Assembly: GCA_025617375.2 (NCBI GenBank)
Contig: JAMYGW020000001.1
Coordinates: 1,798,001-1,862,000 of the forward strand
Direction: 5' to 3'
Origin: Acarospora socialis
Taxonomy: Eukaryota > Ascomycota > Lecanoromycetes > Acarosporales > Acarosporaceae
Length of the DNA stretch: 64,000 bases
A program made the translations under genes and the position numbers. Positions 44,614 through 55,872 of the stretch are shown piece by piece (positions within the stretch are counted from its first letter, which is position 1; each line of letters begins with the position of its first letter). The notes beneath the pieces were generated by a model that saw only the letters and a list, made by a program, of their open reading frames with translations, was not told the origin of the DNA and searched no databases.

Positions 44614-46510
44614 CTAGTTGACCCTGACTTCGCCCAACGGCACCTTCGCGACTCCAAACCGTGAATGATCATCCGCCACCTTGCGCCTAAATAGACCCAG
44701 GTCTTTAAGCAAATCCTCCATCCTAGCCTGCATCTCCATAGCCTCTGCCTCACTCGCATCCACACTCCCCTCCTCAACCTCGCCACCATCATCCTCATCC
44801 CACACAATCTCGGGTTCCGGCGGCGGACTGGCATTCTCCTTCTCGCCATCCTCCACCCCCTTCCCTCCCTTCTCCGCCTCTCGTGCACTCGCCAGACTCA
44901 CGCTCCGACTCCCCACCACCTCAACGCTCGGAATCGGATTCTTCAGACTCTCCACCGCAAGTTTCAGATGCAGGCGCAACGCCTCATTCTGCGTCATGAG
45001 CTGACGAATCTTGCACTCGCTAACCTGCCTCGTCTCTTCCATCAACCTTTGCATCTTCTCGACCTGCTTCTGATACTCCTCCAGCTGCTGCGTCTGCAAG
45101 TCGTTCTCGCGCTTCGTGACGGCCTGCTGCGAGACGCTGACCTGCAGGGTGCGGATCGTCTCCTGCATGTCGGCGATCTGGGCGTCGCGCTCGGCGGCGG
45201 AGACGTGGTCTTGGTTGACGATGGCGCGGGTGCGGATGTGCTTGGCCTGGTCGGCGTAGCGCAGCGTCGAGAGCGTCTCGTCGTAGTCGGACGGCGAAAT
45301 GCACGCGATCATGGCCGTTTTCGAGTTGCCGCCGAGGCTGTCTTTCAGCAACCAGGTCAGGATCGAGTCGCGGTAGGGCACGACGTCTTTGTTGCGGCCC
45401 TTGGCGTGCAGGCGGCTGTGTTTCGGGTCGGCGAGGGCGGCGATGACGCGGCCGAGGGTGGTGAGGGATTTGTTGATGTTGGAGCCTTCGCGGAGGCGTT
45501 GGCCGGTGGCTTCGGTGGCTTTGGCGCGCTCCGAGCCGGCGAGGTCGACGAGGCGGATGCGGGCGAGGCGTTCGGTGGTTTCGTCGGTGGAGAGGTCGTG
45601 GTGCATCTGCTTGAGCATGATGGTGAAGACGGAGTGGGAGCGGGAGGAGGTGTCATTCATCTTGGTCGAGGCCGTCGTGCGGCTACTGTCGCCCATGCGC
45701 ATGTAGCGCATGATCTCGGCGAAGTTCTTGACGGGCACGTCGGTGAGGTCTTTGACGTAGGGGCCTTCGGTAGGTGATTCGCGGATTTTGAGGTAGTATG
45801 GGGGATCAGTGCGGGGAACGAGTAGGTCGCGGACGTGCTCGTTATAGACTTCGAAGTACGAGACGCGGACGCTGTAGCTGATGTTCGGAGACGAGCTCGA
45901 TTCGATGCGTTGGAAGAGATCCTCGCACGTTCGAGGGATCAAGCCTGGCTGCTCCGGTGTCCCCATCATCGTGTAGCTTTTGCCCGATCCGGTTTGTCCG
46001 TATGCGAATATGCACGTATGATATCCCTCGAAGTTGTGATCCAGAAATTCCTCACCGAGGCAATTGTAGATATCTTCTTGATGGGCATAGTGTTCGTCTG
46101 ATGTGTCATGAGACCAGAAGGAGTTGTCGAATGTGAAGTGCTTCTCTTCGATTACCTTCCGACTCTGTGAACGGACGTTGGCTGGGTCGGTGCTGTTCGG
46201 TACTAGGAGTGTAGTGGCTTGATTCAGAGGGTTCATCTCGATGAGACATTCTGCTCCACGCTGAACCTCTACAGCACCGTCAGCGATTGAACCTCCATAT
46301 CACAACGACACCTTCGGGATGCAAACCTCTTGGTAAGAAACCTCTGACTCTGACGACAACTCGCACATTACCACCGCCAATGTCAGGTGTGCTTCTGCCC
46401 ATCGGTACCACCGCCGACTCTCTCGAGCGGAGAGACGGTGAGGAAGCAGAGGACCTAATCTGCCGCTGTTCAGCAGCAATTCCAGGAAATGCGCGACCGT
46501 CCAGAGCCAT
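44614..46510 (-). CDS. Kinesin-3-type motor protein, short form
   Basis: Microtubule motor of about 610 residues in two exons (46510-46327, 46268-44614). The join restores VRVVVRVRGFLPREVQRGAECL. Motor motifs are the P-loop GQTGSGKSYTMMG, switch I NDTSSRSHSVF, switch II LVDLAGSER and NINKSLTTLGRVIAAL. A neck and coiled coil follow (EYQKQVEKMQRLMEETRQVS). The tail is acidic and ends PLGEVRVN at 44614. The protein stops before any FHA or PH cargo domain of UNC-104/KIF1, so it resembles the short kinesin-3 relatives of filamentous fungi. The start is uncertain: ATGs at 46510, 46576 and 46651 are in frame. The motor domain looks intact. It converges with VPS16 with only 190 bases between stops. 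Confidence 0.92.
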
Positions 46511-46949
46511 TGCCGCCAGCGTTGTGGTGATCTCGTCGATGAGCTCTCTGTATCGTATTCGGTCGGTAGTAAACATGGAAGTTTTTGTGCAGCCCTTATG
46601 CACAAAATAAACAAGGATCGCCAGCCACGCGACTGGGTGCTGGTCAAACACGAAAGTGTCACTTCAGCATATGGTCGACCATTTATGAGTTAGATCAATG
46701 GGCGCATGTTTAATAGCAATTTTGCAGATATGCCATACGCGTTGGATGATGTTGTGGTGTCATGGGCGGCAGAGTAATGCGTGAGGGTTGCGGCAGGGCT
46801 GTCCCGCAATTGTGATTGCTTACATAAGAGCCGGAGGAGCTTATACAAGTATCGCTATCTACCATCGCGAGTATCGTGGCCTATCAACCAGGTAACCTTC
46901 CTCGAACGCCCGATGAGTTTTCCAACCGCCTGATCGACCACATGCTCCT
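46511..46949. other. Upstream region of the kinesin gene
   Basis: Lies between two minus-strand genes. It may hold an N-terminal extension of the kinesin up to 46651; otherwise no feature is seen. Confidence 0.35.
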
Positions 46950-47652
46950 TTATTTGAAGACTCCAGCTCTCCTCATGACGCCTTCAAAATCCTGTAGGCC
47001 AACTCCCCGACTAATACCACCCCCACCGTTGGCCTCCAACATCATGTCTTTCATCACGTCTTCTGAAACATCCTCTTTCAGCTGGGCTGCTATTCGTCTC
47101 AAATGCGCCATCGTGATCGGCCCCTCCCCACCGCCAGTGAAAAGCCTATATGCTGCCTCGACCTCGTGTGATATGCTTTCCTCAGAGCGCGAATGTAGCT
47201 TCAACGCGCAGACCGTGACGAAGGAGGGATAGGTCGCAAAGCCTGTAGAAGTGGGGTCGACCGTGTCGATTATCTCGTTCAGTTCATCTTGATCGTTTGG
47301 AGGAAGTCCGAGAGCTCTGGTTTCGTACCACGTACAAGTCAGCTTGTACGATTTGAGGCGAGGACGATCGTAGCGTTTCTTACATGAGTGCTCTACGGAC
47401 GTCAGCTATCGGAATCACACCTTCTTTCTCATCTTCGAAGTTCGGGTGTGGTATGGAGAAGAGGTGATATGCTTCTTTGATTTCGCCTTCTTCGTCCGCT
47501 GAGATGTTATTCTCTTTCGCGATCCTCGATTGACGAGCTTTTTTCTCCTGACCACCTGTTGGAGCTGGAGGACGTCGCTTTGGAGGCTTTTTCAAGATCG
47601 TGACGCGTTAGCATAAATCGTTTCATGAGCAGAGGGTTGGATATCATACCAT
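46950..47652 (-). CDS. EF-hand family protein (calmodulin/centrin-like)
   Basis: 190 residues in three exons: the start codon alone (47652-47650), 47586-47384 and 47316-46950. The ATG is followed at once by a GTATGA donor. The intron contains GCTAAC and joins to PPKRRPPAPTGGQEKKARQ, giving a basic N-terminus of the MPPKR type seen in fungal relatives. Two helix-loop-helix pairs follow: EEGEIKEAYHLFSIPHPNF ... GVIPIADVRRALIALGLPP and DELNEIIDTVDPTSTGFATY, then HEVEAAYRLFTGGGEGPITM and VMKDMMLEANGGGGISRGV. The loops lack several Asp ligands, so calcium binding may be weak or lost. The function is likely structural or regulatory; the partner is unknown. Confidence 0.82.
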
Positions 47653-47967
47653 CGCAGAGCACGACCAATTGTAACAATGCGCTATAATGACGTCTTTGTC
47701 GACGATTTTCTTGTGAGTTCGGAGAGATAGTGCCCGAGGGCGGTGAATGAATAGATCCGGCAGAACCCGTCCGGGCGCGACTTTGACGCGATGTTGACAC
47801 ACTTTGTCAACCTCGATTATATCAGCCGAAAGTACACTCAAGAATGCTGCCTTTCTCTTACTCGCAAGTCGCCGTTCCTCGCTCCTAGATTTGTGCTTTC
47901 AACATACACTAGGTGTTACACTGTCGCTTCTTCTCACTTGCGAAAGCTACAGAAGTACTTTTACCTT
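47653..47967. promoter_or_regulatory. Divergent promoter region
   Basis: Between the EF-hand gene (minus) and the PPPDE-thioredoxin gene (plus). An open minus-strand frame starting at 47800 overlaps it but is not needed by the EF-hand model. Confidence 0.4.
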
Positions 47968-49972
47968 ATGGAGGTGCAACTCTATGTCTATGATCTCTCA
48001 AAGGTATGACCTAACGTCATCTTATTAAAAAGACATTCGTTGACGGTGTGCAATAGGGTCTTGCCAGATCGGTAAGCTCATCTAGCCTCGTCTCCCTTCC
48101 TTCCACGCTCACCATCAGTAGATGTCCCTATCGTTGCTGGGGATCAAGATCGATGCTGTTTATCACACCGCTGTTGTCCTAGGCGGCGTCGAATACTTCT
48201 ATGGTGCAGGGGTACAAACATGCTATCCTGGAACTACACATCATGGGAGGCCCATGGAGATTGTAACTCTTGGGAAGACCGATTTGCCGCTAGATATTAT
48301 ATTGGAATACCTCGAGTCGCTGAAGCAGATATACACCGCAGAAGTAAGTCATATCAGCCCGCCCAAGTCAATATGCGTGCAGCTGATAAAGATACAGTCG
48401 TATGACCTCTTTCTTCACAACTGCAACAACTTTTCCAATGATTTCACCATGTTCTTAGTCGGCAGGGGGATCCCAGATCATATCACGTCCTTACCACAGA
48501 CCGTGCTCAACACTCCGTTTGGGCAGATGCTGAAGCCTCAGCTTGATGCGGCAATGCGTCCAGTCACACAGGCACCAGTGCCACCCTCTGCGATGAAGAA
48601 ACGATCTGAGAGATCAGCGACAATGAGAAACGGTGCCACGTCGATACCTCAGCAGTCACCTACCTCCAACGGGATCTCCTCAGGAAGCATGAGGAATGGA
48701 TACGCCCCACCCTCCTCTTCCCCAGCTGTAGGAATTGTGCACAGTGTTACCAACAATAAAGAATTGGAACGCCTCCTAGCATCGGCCGAGAAATCTTGCG
48801 CTGTCATCTTCTTCACTTCAGCAACCTGTCCTCCATGCAAAATCGTATATCCCGCATACGACGAACTGGCCGCCGAAGCCGGGAAAAAAGCCGTCTTAAT
48901 CAAAGTCGACCTCAGTCAAGCTTACGACGTGGGCGCAAAGTACAATGTCAGAGCCACACCTACCTTCATGACCTTTCTCAACGGCGAGAAAGAGCAGGAA
49001 TGGTCCGGCGCAAACGAAAGCCAGCTTCGAAGCAACGTCCGCATGCTCATCCAGATGGCTCACCCTCCACATCCGCACACAAATCTGAAGCTACCAAGCA
49101 TCCAAGGCGCCAGTCTCAAACCAGTCACATACGCCAAACTACCCCCCCTCGACAAACTGATCGCGAAGATGGGCGACGCCGGACACGACTCCGCCGTCCG
49201 CGACGTCCAAAACTTCCTCACGCAACGCTCCACCAACGGCCCCAAAGAAGCCCCGCTCCCGGACCTCGCAGCCTTCAGCGCCTTCATCCGCACCGCCCCA
49301 ACCACCCTCCCCCTCTCCCTCCTCTTCACAGCCGTCGACCTCCTCCGCTGCACGCTCGTCGACCCCCGAGTAAGCGGCTACTTCGCCGCCGAACCCCCCT
49401 CTCACGCCACCATCGCCCCGCTCCTCCGCCACATCACCTCTCTTCAAGACTGCCCCTACAACCTCCGCCTCGTCACCCTCCACCTCGCCTGCAACCTCTT
49501 CACCTCCCCGCTCTCCCCACCGCACATCCTCTCCGCCCCCATCCTCTCCACCCCGACCGTGCAGCTGGCCGTCAGCAGCCTCCTCGACGTCGACCACGCT
49601 AACCTCCGCGTCGCGGCCGCGTCCCTGGCCTTCAACCTCGCTGCTGCGAACCATACACATCGCCTCGAGCCGGAGGCGGAGCTATTGCCGGAAGACGAGC
49701 AGTTGCAGCTCGTGGCGAGTCTGGTGGAGGCGATTGGCGAGGAGAAGGAGAGCGAGGAGGCGTTGAGGGGCGAGGTGCTGGCTTTGGGGTTGTTGGTTTA
49801 TGGTGCAGAGGCGGAGGGGGAGGTTGTGGGTGCTTGTAGGGGTTTGGTGGCTGGAGAGGTGGTGAGGGGAAAAGCGAAGGGAAAGATTGGGGAGGGGGAG
49901 GGGTCTGGGAAGGTGGTGGGGTTGGTGCGGGAGATTGGGGGTGAGTTGCTTGGGAAAGGGGTGGGGTGTTAG
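47968..49972 (+). CDS. PPPDE peptidase - thioredoxin - PUL domain protein
   Basis: 615 residues in four exons: 47968-48003, 48057-48071 (15 bases), 48122-48343 and 48398-49972. The N-terminal PPPDE/DeSI domain starts MEVQLYVYDLSKGLARSM. Its catalytic pair is visible as His32 (AVYHTAVV) and Cys100 (FLHNCNNF), with LVGRGIPDHITSLPQTVLNT after it. Such enzymes remove SUMO or ubiquitin-like tags. A thioredoxin fold follows with CPPC at residues 235-238 (TSATCPPCKIVYPAYDELA) and the cis-Pro region VRATPTFMTF. The C-terminal half (about 330-615) is an ARM-like PUL domain, as in Doa1/PLAA, which binds Cdc48/p97. The last 60 residues are Gly/Glu/Val-rich. The order PPPDE-Trx-PUL is known in fungi. A role in Cdc48-linked protein quality control is inferred. 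Confidence 0.92.
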
Positions 49973-50549
49973 GGGGGTTGTAGGAGCAGGGTTTGGTAGG
50001 AGGGTCAGTGTTTTGGAGCTGCGCTGGGGTTGTGCGGGTGAGGGTCGTTCTGGATGGCGTTTTGGAGGGGAGGAGTTCGAGTTAGAACTAGAATCGGAGA
50101 TTCCTGTAGACTAGATTCCATTGAGATCGACTATTCCTAACCACTACATATCTCGCCTGAGATTGCCCGCGCCTTCGCACGCCAACGACGACTATGGGTG
50201 GATGAGGCGCAGACAATTGATCTACCTAAGACAGTGCTTCCGTGCACAGAGATCTTTCCAAACACGTAGACCTCCGCACGGAACTAGACTTGCAGATCAT
50301 TCACTTCCCGGACTCTGAGAAATCCAACCTCACCATATCCTGTCCATTCATCCGGTCAAATAATTCAATCCATACCGAATCGTACCATACCGTACCGTTG
50401 TCAAACCGATCCGTTCATTGCTCCGTTCGTCCGTCCTCGACACGCCGACATAAGAAGCACATATCCATACCGTATCGCCATTTCCATTGCCCTTGCCGCT
50501 TATGCTGTGTGTAGAATGTTCCCAGGTACGGTGAAACACTCGACGAAAT
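49973..50549. other. Convergent 3' region, no gene seen
   Basis: Lies between two converging stops. Repeated ACCGTACC-like text near 50380-50400 is too short to name. Confidence 0.4.
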
Positions 50550-51833
50550 CTAAACCGTAGCTTCCGCGCCATCCATGCTCGATTCGTTCTCCGACTTCTT
50601 CTCCCCGAGATCCAAGTTCGCGACACCATTCCCAACCACCTCCACCTCGCCCGCCTTCGCCTTCGCAGCCGCCACAACCTCACTGAACCCCGCATGCTCC
50701 TCATGTTTCTTATAATAGTAGCTCGACTCCTTCGGCTTGAGATGCTCCGGCAACTCCTCCAACACCACCTCCAGAATCCCCTGAATGGACTTTTGATTCG
50801 CGCCATCACGATTCCAAACGCTGATCAAATTGCTCGTGAAGCGCGTCGTCAGACTCAACCCACAGATATCGTCCCCTTTACCGATGACGTCGTCGAAGCC
50901 CTCGCCCACGGCAATGACCTGCACCAGCATCCAGAACTCGGTGCTCTTCTCCTTCGGCACGCGGAAGGTCCAGCTGCCGCCGCGGACGTTGCGCGGGTCT
51001 TCCCAGACGGGCTTGACGCCGCGCTTGAAGAGGTGAAAGGAGTCGCGTTGGCGGAGGTTCGCGCAGGGAGTGTGGTTGTAGATCTGATAGAATTCTTTGA
51101 TATCGTGGATCTCGGCGTACATGAGGGTGAGGCGGTTTTCGTAGGTGGTGGACGGGTGGGTGCCGTCGGCGGTGGTGGTGTTGGGGGCCACGTACTTGTC
51201 GTGCCAGAAGCTCCAGACGTTGGTGAAGGGTGGGGGACGCATGCGCTTGAGCATGTTTAGTTTGGCGGCTTTGCGGTCGATGGGTTGAGTAGTTTCGTTA
51301 GTGTTGCCATTGCCGTTGGAAGCTGTGGAGGCAACGCTGTCTTCGGAGACGGTAGCGAGGCCGTTGACCTGTAGAGCTGGGTGGTTGGCGGCCATGGCGT
51401 TGACCGAGACGTAGGTGCCTTTCTGAGCGGATTGACGAAGAGCTTCTTCGATGGACCAAATGATGGTGGTTTCTTGAGCGACAGCGCAGGACTGCTTGAT
51501 GTATTCGAGCTCAAAGTCTTGCTCAGCTATTTCTCCAATAGTAGGTTCAGCCTTGGGAGCAATCAGTCTGCGGAAATCCTCTGGGTCAATGTTGAATTGC
51601 TGGGCACTCTCGACGATAGCTGAATCCCAATGCTCGCGGAAGAGTGCAATGTATTTGTCCTCATCCAACAGTTGAGGCGAGAGCACGGGAGGTTCGTCGA
51701 CGTAAGTTTTGAAGCCGAAGGAGGCAGTGAACGGAGACAGAATGTCGTTGTCGAGACGATGGACGTACTCGTCAACGGTAAGGGTTTGCTCGGGCAAGCT
51801 ACGACCTGCGTATTGGCTGAACAAGTAAGACAT
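50550..51833 (-). CDS. eIF4E-family cap-binding-like protein
   Basis: 427 residues in one exon. An N-terminal region of about 200 residues (LPEQTLTVDEYVHRLDNDIL, later TTQPIDRKAAKLNMLKRMR) precedes an eIF4E-type domain. The domain has FTNVWSFWHDKYV, LTLMYAEIHDIKEFYQIYNH, FHLFKRGVKPVWEDPRNVRG, GSWTFRVPKE, the expected alternation of Trp residues and GKGDDICGLSLTTRF. This places it with the 4EHP/nCBP-like or fungal-specific eIF4E branch rather than the short canonical eIF4E of about 210-260 residues. The C-terminus is Ala/Val/Gly-rich and acidic. It should bind the mRNA cap, possibly as a translational repressor (inference). A later in-frame start is possible but not needed. Confidence 0.87.
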   Translation of the reverse strand: MSYLFSQYAGRSLPEQTLTVDEYVHRLDNDILSPFTASFGFKTYVDEPPVLSPQLLDEDKYIALFREHWDSAIVESAQQFNIDPEDFRRLIAPKAEPTIGEIAEQDFELEYIKQSCAVAQETTIIWSIEEALRQSAQKGTYVSVNAMAANHPALQVNGLATVSEDSVASTASNGNGNTNETTQPIDRKAAKLNMLKRMRPPPFTNVWSFWHDKYVAPNTTTADGTHPSTTYENRLTLMYAEIHDIKEFYQIYNHTPCANLRQRDSFHLFKRGVKPVWEDPRNVRGGSWTFRVPKEKSTEFWMLVQVIAVGEGFDDVIGKGDDICGLSLTTRFTSNLISVWNRDGANQKSIQGILEVVLEELPEHLKPKESSYYYKKHEEHAGFSEVVAAAKAKAGEVEVVGNGVANLDLGEKKSENESSMDGAEATV

Positions 51834-52678
51834 GGTGCTGGTATTGAGAAAGAGAGTATCGCGCTTGAAGTAAGACGGAAGTGAAGATGACGCTGGCTTG
51901 AAATGTATACGCTGATTGTCAAGGCAGGCAATTGATTGTTGCTTAGATGTGGAAGGAAGATGAAGAGACGAAGAGAGATGTAAGAAAGATGAGGGAAGAA
52001 AGATGAATGTGCAGATGACTCGAAGTTTTGTCCATTGAATCGGGGGGGTTGGTCATTTAGTTGGTGACAGAAAGGGACTATGGAGGAGTGAATCCGCTCT
52101 TCAGACATCGCAATTTCTACCAGAGCGTAACGGGAAAATGAGAGGTTGGTAAAATCAGAAGCAGTTTTTTCTGATAACAGTAACGCCAATAGCGTCCCAT
52201 AATAATTCGAAAAGAGTAGAGAAAGACCTCCGAAGTCGAGCACCAAGAACACAATGAGGTTTACAAAGAAAGTGAACGTCGTGACCATCCTTACCTACAG
52301 AGTGTCTTCGGCCAGTTGCTATGTAATTATGTGTCTAGTCCACGATATCCGAGTCGTTTGCTGGATATTGTTCTTGGTCTTAGAGGATATGGGAATGTCA
52401 CGATATTTTTATATGATGGTGTTGAACTTTGAAGGATGCCTTTGTTTTAGCTGCCGCCCTGCAACCACGGAAGAGACGTGGCGTCTGCCTGTCACTCGAC
52501 CTGCATTAGCGAGTCCGGGAAGTGAAACCGGAAACGCACGGACCAAGTGTGAAAATCCGAAACCCCGACGGTTCGGGTAGGGTAACACGAGTAACGGTGA
52601 TGCACACAATTCGATGATATTTGACCAATCGTCTATCTTATACTCCAGCCAATATTAGTGGTACTCTAATGGGCAGCA
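51834..52678. promoter_or_regulatory. Divergent promoter region
   Basis: Lies between the eIF4E-family gene (minus) and the NOPCHAP1-like gene (plus). No other gene is supported. Confidence 0.4.
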
Positions 52679-53476
52679 ATGAAGAGAAAACTTTCATCAG
52701 ATGAAGATGGCACCTCAAGTCCACCGCTAATCACCAAACGACGCAAGGCGGTCGATCACGCACCTCGTCAATGCATTTCCCTGTTAGCACACCAGATTAC
52801 ATCTCCCTCCAGCCATAGAAAGAGCGGCTCCTCTCTCACCGCGAGATCAACCAAATTAGACACAGGATCCGATTCGGACGACAGCGGATCACAAGAATCA
52901 TCAGTATCGCTATCACCCTCCTCGGAGTCAAGTGCAGAGGCCTCCGAGGAGGAGCCGAAGAGCGAAGACAGTATTACCTCCACCTCTACCTCATCGCCGT
53001 CTTCCTCATCTTCGGATTTGCCAAGCTCCAGCGATAGTACACAGATCCTCACTCTCCCCGTCCCGCAGAAGCCGTCCATGACGCGCATTCCACCATCTGC
53101 CACGATGTCTGACCTCCATCAACGACTGTCCAACTTTCTTCCAGATCTCGCAGCCGCGAACCACGAGCTAGAAGTCGAGCGCGCTGCGGGCACTTTGGGA
53201 GAGCGGAGCATTGAAACAATCGGAGCAGATGACCAGGACTATATTGAGATGGATTTAGGGTTGGGCGTGCTGGAGGAGAAGAGACTTGATGCCGAAGGTA
53301 GTGGGAGTAGTGGGGACGATGAGAGCTTTGATGGCGATGACCATGGTATCGAGGAGGATAATGCCGAAACAGGAGATGGAGGGTTACGGCATGAACGGGG
53401 CGAGACGGATGTGCTGGGAAAGTTGCTGCGCCGCAAGAAAAGCAATGTTAACATTCAGGTGATTGATGCTGGGTAG
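52679..53476 (+). CDS. NOPCHAP1-like (DUF4598) protein
   Basis: 265 residues in one exon. The N-terminal half is disordered: a basic MKRKLSSDEDG with KRRK, then long Ser/Asp/Glu tracts (about 60-130). The conserved core is at about 143-200: MSDLHQRLSNFLPDLAAANH and ELEVERAAGTLGERSIE, followed by DQDYIEMDLGLGVLEEK. This matches the family around human NOPCHAP1/C12orf45, which loads the box C/D snoRNP protein NOP58 onto R2TP. The C-terminus is acidic then basic (LGKLLRRKKSN). It is likely nuclear. The assignment rests on this one motif and the overall layout. Confidence 0.8.
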   Translation: MKRKLSSDEDGTSSPPLITKRRKAVDHAPRQCISLLAHQITSPSSHRKSGSSLTARSTKLDTGSDSDDSGSQESSVSLSPSSESSAEASEEEPKSEDSITSTSTSSPSSSSSDLPSSSDSTQILTLPVPQKPSMTRIPPSATMSDLHQRLSNFLPDLAAANHELEVERAAGTLGERSIETIGADDQDYIEMDLGLGVLEEKRLDAEGSGSSGDDESFDGDDHGIEEDNAETGDGGLRHERGETDVLGKLLRRKKSNVNIQVIDAG

Positions 53477-54040
53477 AGAGACTTATTGTTGAGTCGTATA
53501 TCATTGTTTGAAGCTTACGGTATGATAAACTGTAACTACTACTTAAGATATTTATCAGGGGGCCTTCAGGCGCAGTATCTGAAGATCCTTGTCTTATGAC
53601 ACAAGGTCATTGTAACTTGCGCAGATCAGATTACAGGAGCATCAAAGAAAAGGCTACGAATGTTTTACAAACAAGTCGTCGCAACCCCGCGGTGGCTTCT
53701 GCTTACGTAAAATGATAGTGGGCTCGCTCCCACCGCTTTGCTTCGGGCAAGTGGATCTAGAGATAATTTGACGTGATTTATGCAAGCGGCTCAGATCGAG
53801 CGTTATACCCGCTACCCGTTATCTCGAGGGAGTCCAGTGTCCGTTGTTGAACTCAGCTGTAAAGTATCCCAAGCAAGCGCAAAAGTATGTTGTCTATAGC
53901 GGCTATGCCCAGCGCTGTCAGCGCTGTCAGCCCGTCGCGCCAATGTGACTTATATCCAGCGCTCTCCATTCTCCTGCTGTTTCGCACTTATGTTCTCTTT
54001 GACAAGATACAATATATGAACGTGTATATATCAAATCGCA
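53477..54040. other. Intergenic, with a short tandem duplication
   Basis: Upstream of the second methyltransferase gene. A 9-base unit (GCGCTGTCA) occurs twice in tandem near 53912-53930. No gene is seen. Confidence 0.4.
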
Positions 54041-55872
54041 ATGGCAGCGCTTTCAGCCCAGAGTCAATCCATAGAAGCGGACGTATGCAAGGACATTTCT
54101 CCGCGTGGCGATCTTCCGCTAAGCAGATAATCATTATAGCCCCGGGCAGACGAGTATGGCTCCGACTACGATAGTGCCGCCTCAGATACGACCTCGCTGG
54201 CGTCGTCGTTGTTCGATTATACATATGAGAATGGGAGACGATACCACCCACAGCGTGAGCGTGACGAGGGTTACGTACGTCAAGGCGATCCGTAGTAATA
54301 CTTCGAATGCTGACGTGGAGGACGTGTCCCGATAGTTGCTGCCCAATGATGCTAAGGAACAAGACAGACTTGACATGACGCATCATGTCTTCAAGTTGAC
54401 GCTCGGCGGCGATCTATGTGTGACGAAACTGGATCATCCTCAGAGAATCCTAGATGTGGGAACGGGCACCGGCATCTGGGCCATCGAGAGTTGGTCCTCA
54501 ACTGTAGGGCTTATAAGCATGTAATGACAATGATCCGGCAGTGGGGGAAGCATACCCGTCGGCAGAGGTTATCGGGACCGATTTGGATCCAATACAGCCC
54601 CTATGGTAGCTACAAGTCCTCCGTGCGAGAGACTAGCCAGGACTGATCAAAACGTAGGGTTCATCCCAATGTGCGGTTCGAAGTAGAGGATGCATCTCAG
54701 ACCTGGACATATCCTCGGGTTTGTGACTCGGTTGGTTGAAGTATCCAGTCTCTCTGGCTAACCGTCATATCTGCTACTCTTAGGAGTATTTCGACTTTAT
54801 CCATGTTCGCACACTTGGTGGCTCAATACGAGACTTTCCCGCACTCTTGGAACGCTGCTACAAGTACGTATATGAGCGCAATCTACCTCAGGACTACGAG
54901 CATGTACCTGATGCATGCCGCAGACACCTGAAGCCTGGCGGGAAGATCGAAATTGCCGAAGGGCGTACGCGTTTTTTCTGTAACGATGATACATTCCCAG
55001 AGACATGCTACACGCATCAATGGCTCGTATGTTTTGCCTAGTTTCGTTCTCTGGTCCACTTCATAGTAGTCCGAGGATCCCCTGGCTGATGTTCAGTTTA
55101 ACCAGACCGAATTTTTGGGGGCTGCTGATAAGGCCGGCGTCAAGTTCGATCCCATCCCCGAAGTGCCAGGATGGCTTGAAGAATGCTCCTTCGTTGACGT
55201 GGAGGAACATCCTCGCATCGTCCCGCTTGGACCGTGGCCAAAGGACAAGCATCTGAAAGAGATTGGACGATACTTCCGCTGCCAGTTCCAGGAAAGTGCT
55301 CTCGAGGCATATAGCTTGAAGTTATTAACTTCCGTGTCGGGATGGAGTAAGTTATTCCTACCTGTGAACTCATCGTCTCTAGACCCTAAATCTTTCAATC
55401 CCTCTGCTCCGTCGTCCCCATGGCCCTTGGTGCCCACCCATTCTTTAGAACTGTGCTAACGCGCTCTACAGCCAACGAAGAAGTGCAAGTGCTGCTTGCT
55501 CATGTCAGGAACGAGATCAAGAGCAACAAGATGCACATCTACACATACTGGTACGTGTGCCCAACCCAGGAGAGGTCAATGTTGCGTCATTTCTCAGCGA
55601 GTGAAGAGTTGCTGACATGGAGCAGCACCTTTGTAACCGGTACGAAGCCCAAGGCACCTGCGAGTGGCGCAGACGATCGCCCAATATCGGACCCTGCGAC
55701 CTCGAGTACCGCCGCGACGGACACTACGAAACCCAATCTCGATTCGAAAGCCAACCCTTCAAATCCAACAACGGCCGATACACCAAGTGCGGATAGCACT
55801 GCATCGAAGGACACAACTAAAAGTGTCGAGGCTCTGAAGGAGACCGCCTCGAAAGAAAAGGCTTCCAGCTAA
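54041..55872 (+). CDS. LaeA/UMTA-like SAM-dependent methyltransferase
   Basis: About 413 residues in ten exons: 54041-54082, 54140-54274, 54336-54489, 54542-54605, 54658-54718, 54784-54863, 54924-55026, 55070-55346, 55472-55550 and 55626-55872. Every junction keeps frame. The spliced product has an acidic N-terminus (DEYGSDYDSAASDTTSLASS) and LPNDAKEQDRLDMTHHVFKL. Motif I is RILDVGTGTGIWAIEMGEA, followed by SAEVIGTDLDPIQP, FDFIHVRTLGGSIRDFPALL and HLKPGGKIEIAEGRT. Next come VPGWLEECSFVDVEEHPRI and the family's C-terminal block VQVLLAHVRNEIKSNKMH. A disordered Thr/Ser/Lys tail of about 75 residues is added. It probably modifies a metabolite or regulates secondary metabolism. It lies 560 bases from a P450 on the same strand. 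Confidence 0.88.

Noticed and set aside
44968-45777. 269-residue plus-strand open frame
   Set aside because: Lies antisense to the kinesin motor domain and is Gly/Val/Ala-rich from codon mirroring; no family features.
47650-47800. Ser/Thr/Arg-rich N-terminus for the EF-hand protein starting at 47800
   Set aside because: It only joins by discarding the PPKRRPPAP segment that resembles family N-termini; the start at 47652 is simpler.
48796-49602. 268-residue Arg/Pro/His-rich plus-strand frame
   Set aside because: Alternative frame inside the PUL-domain exon; composition is typical of a shifted frame.
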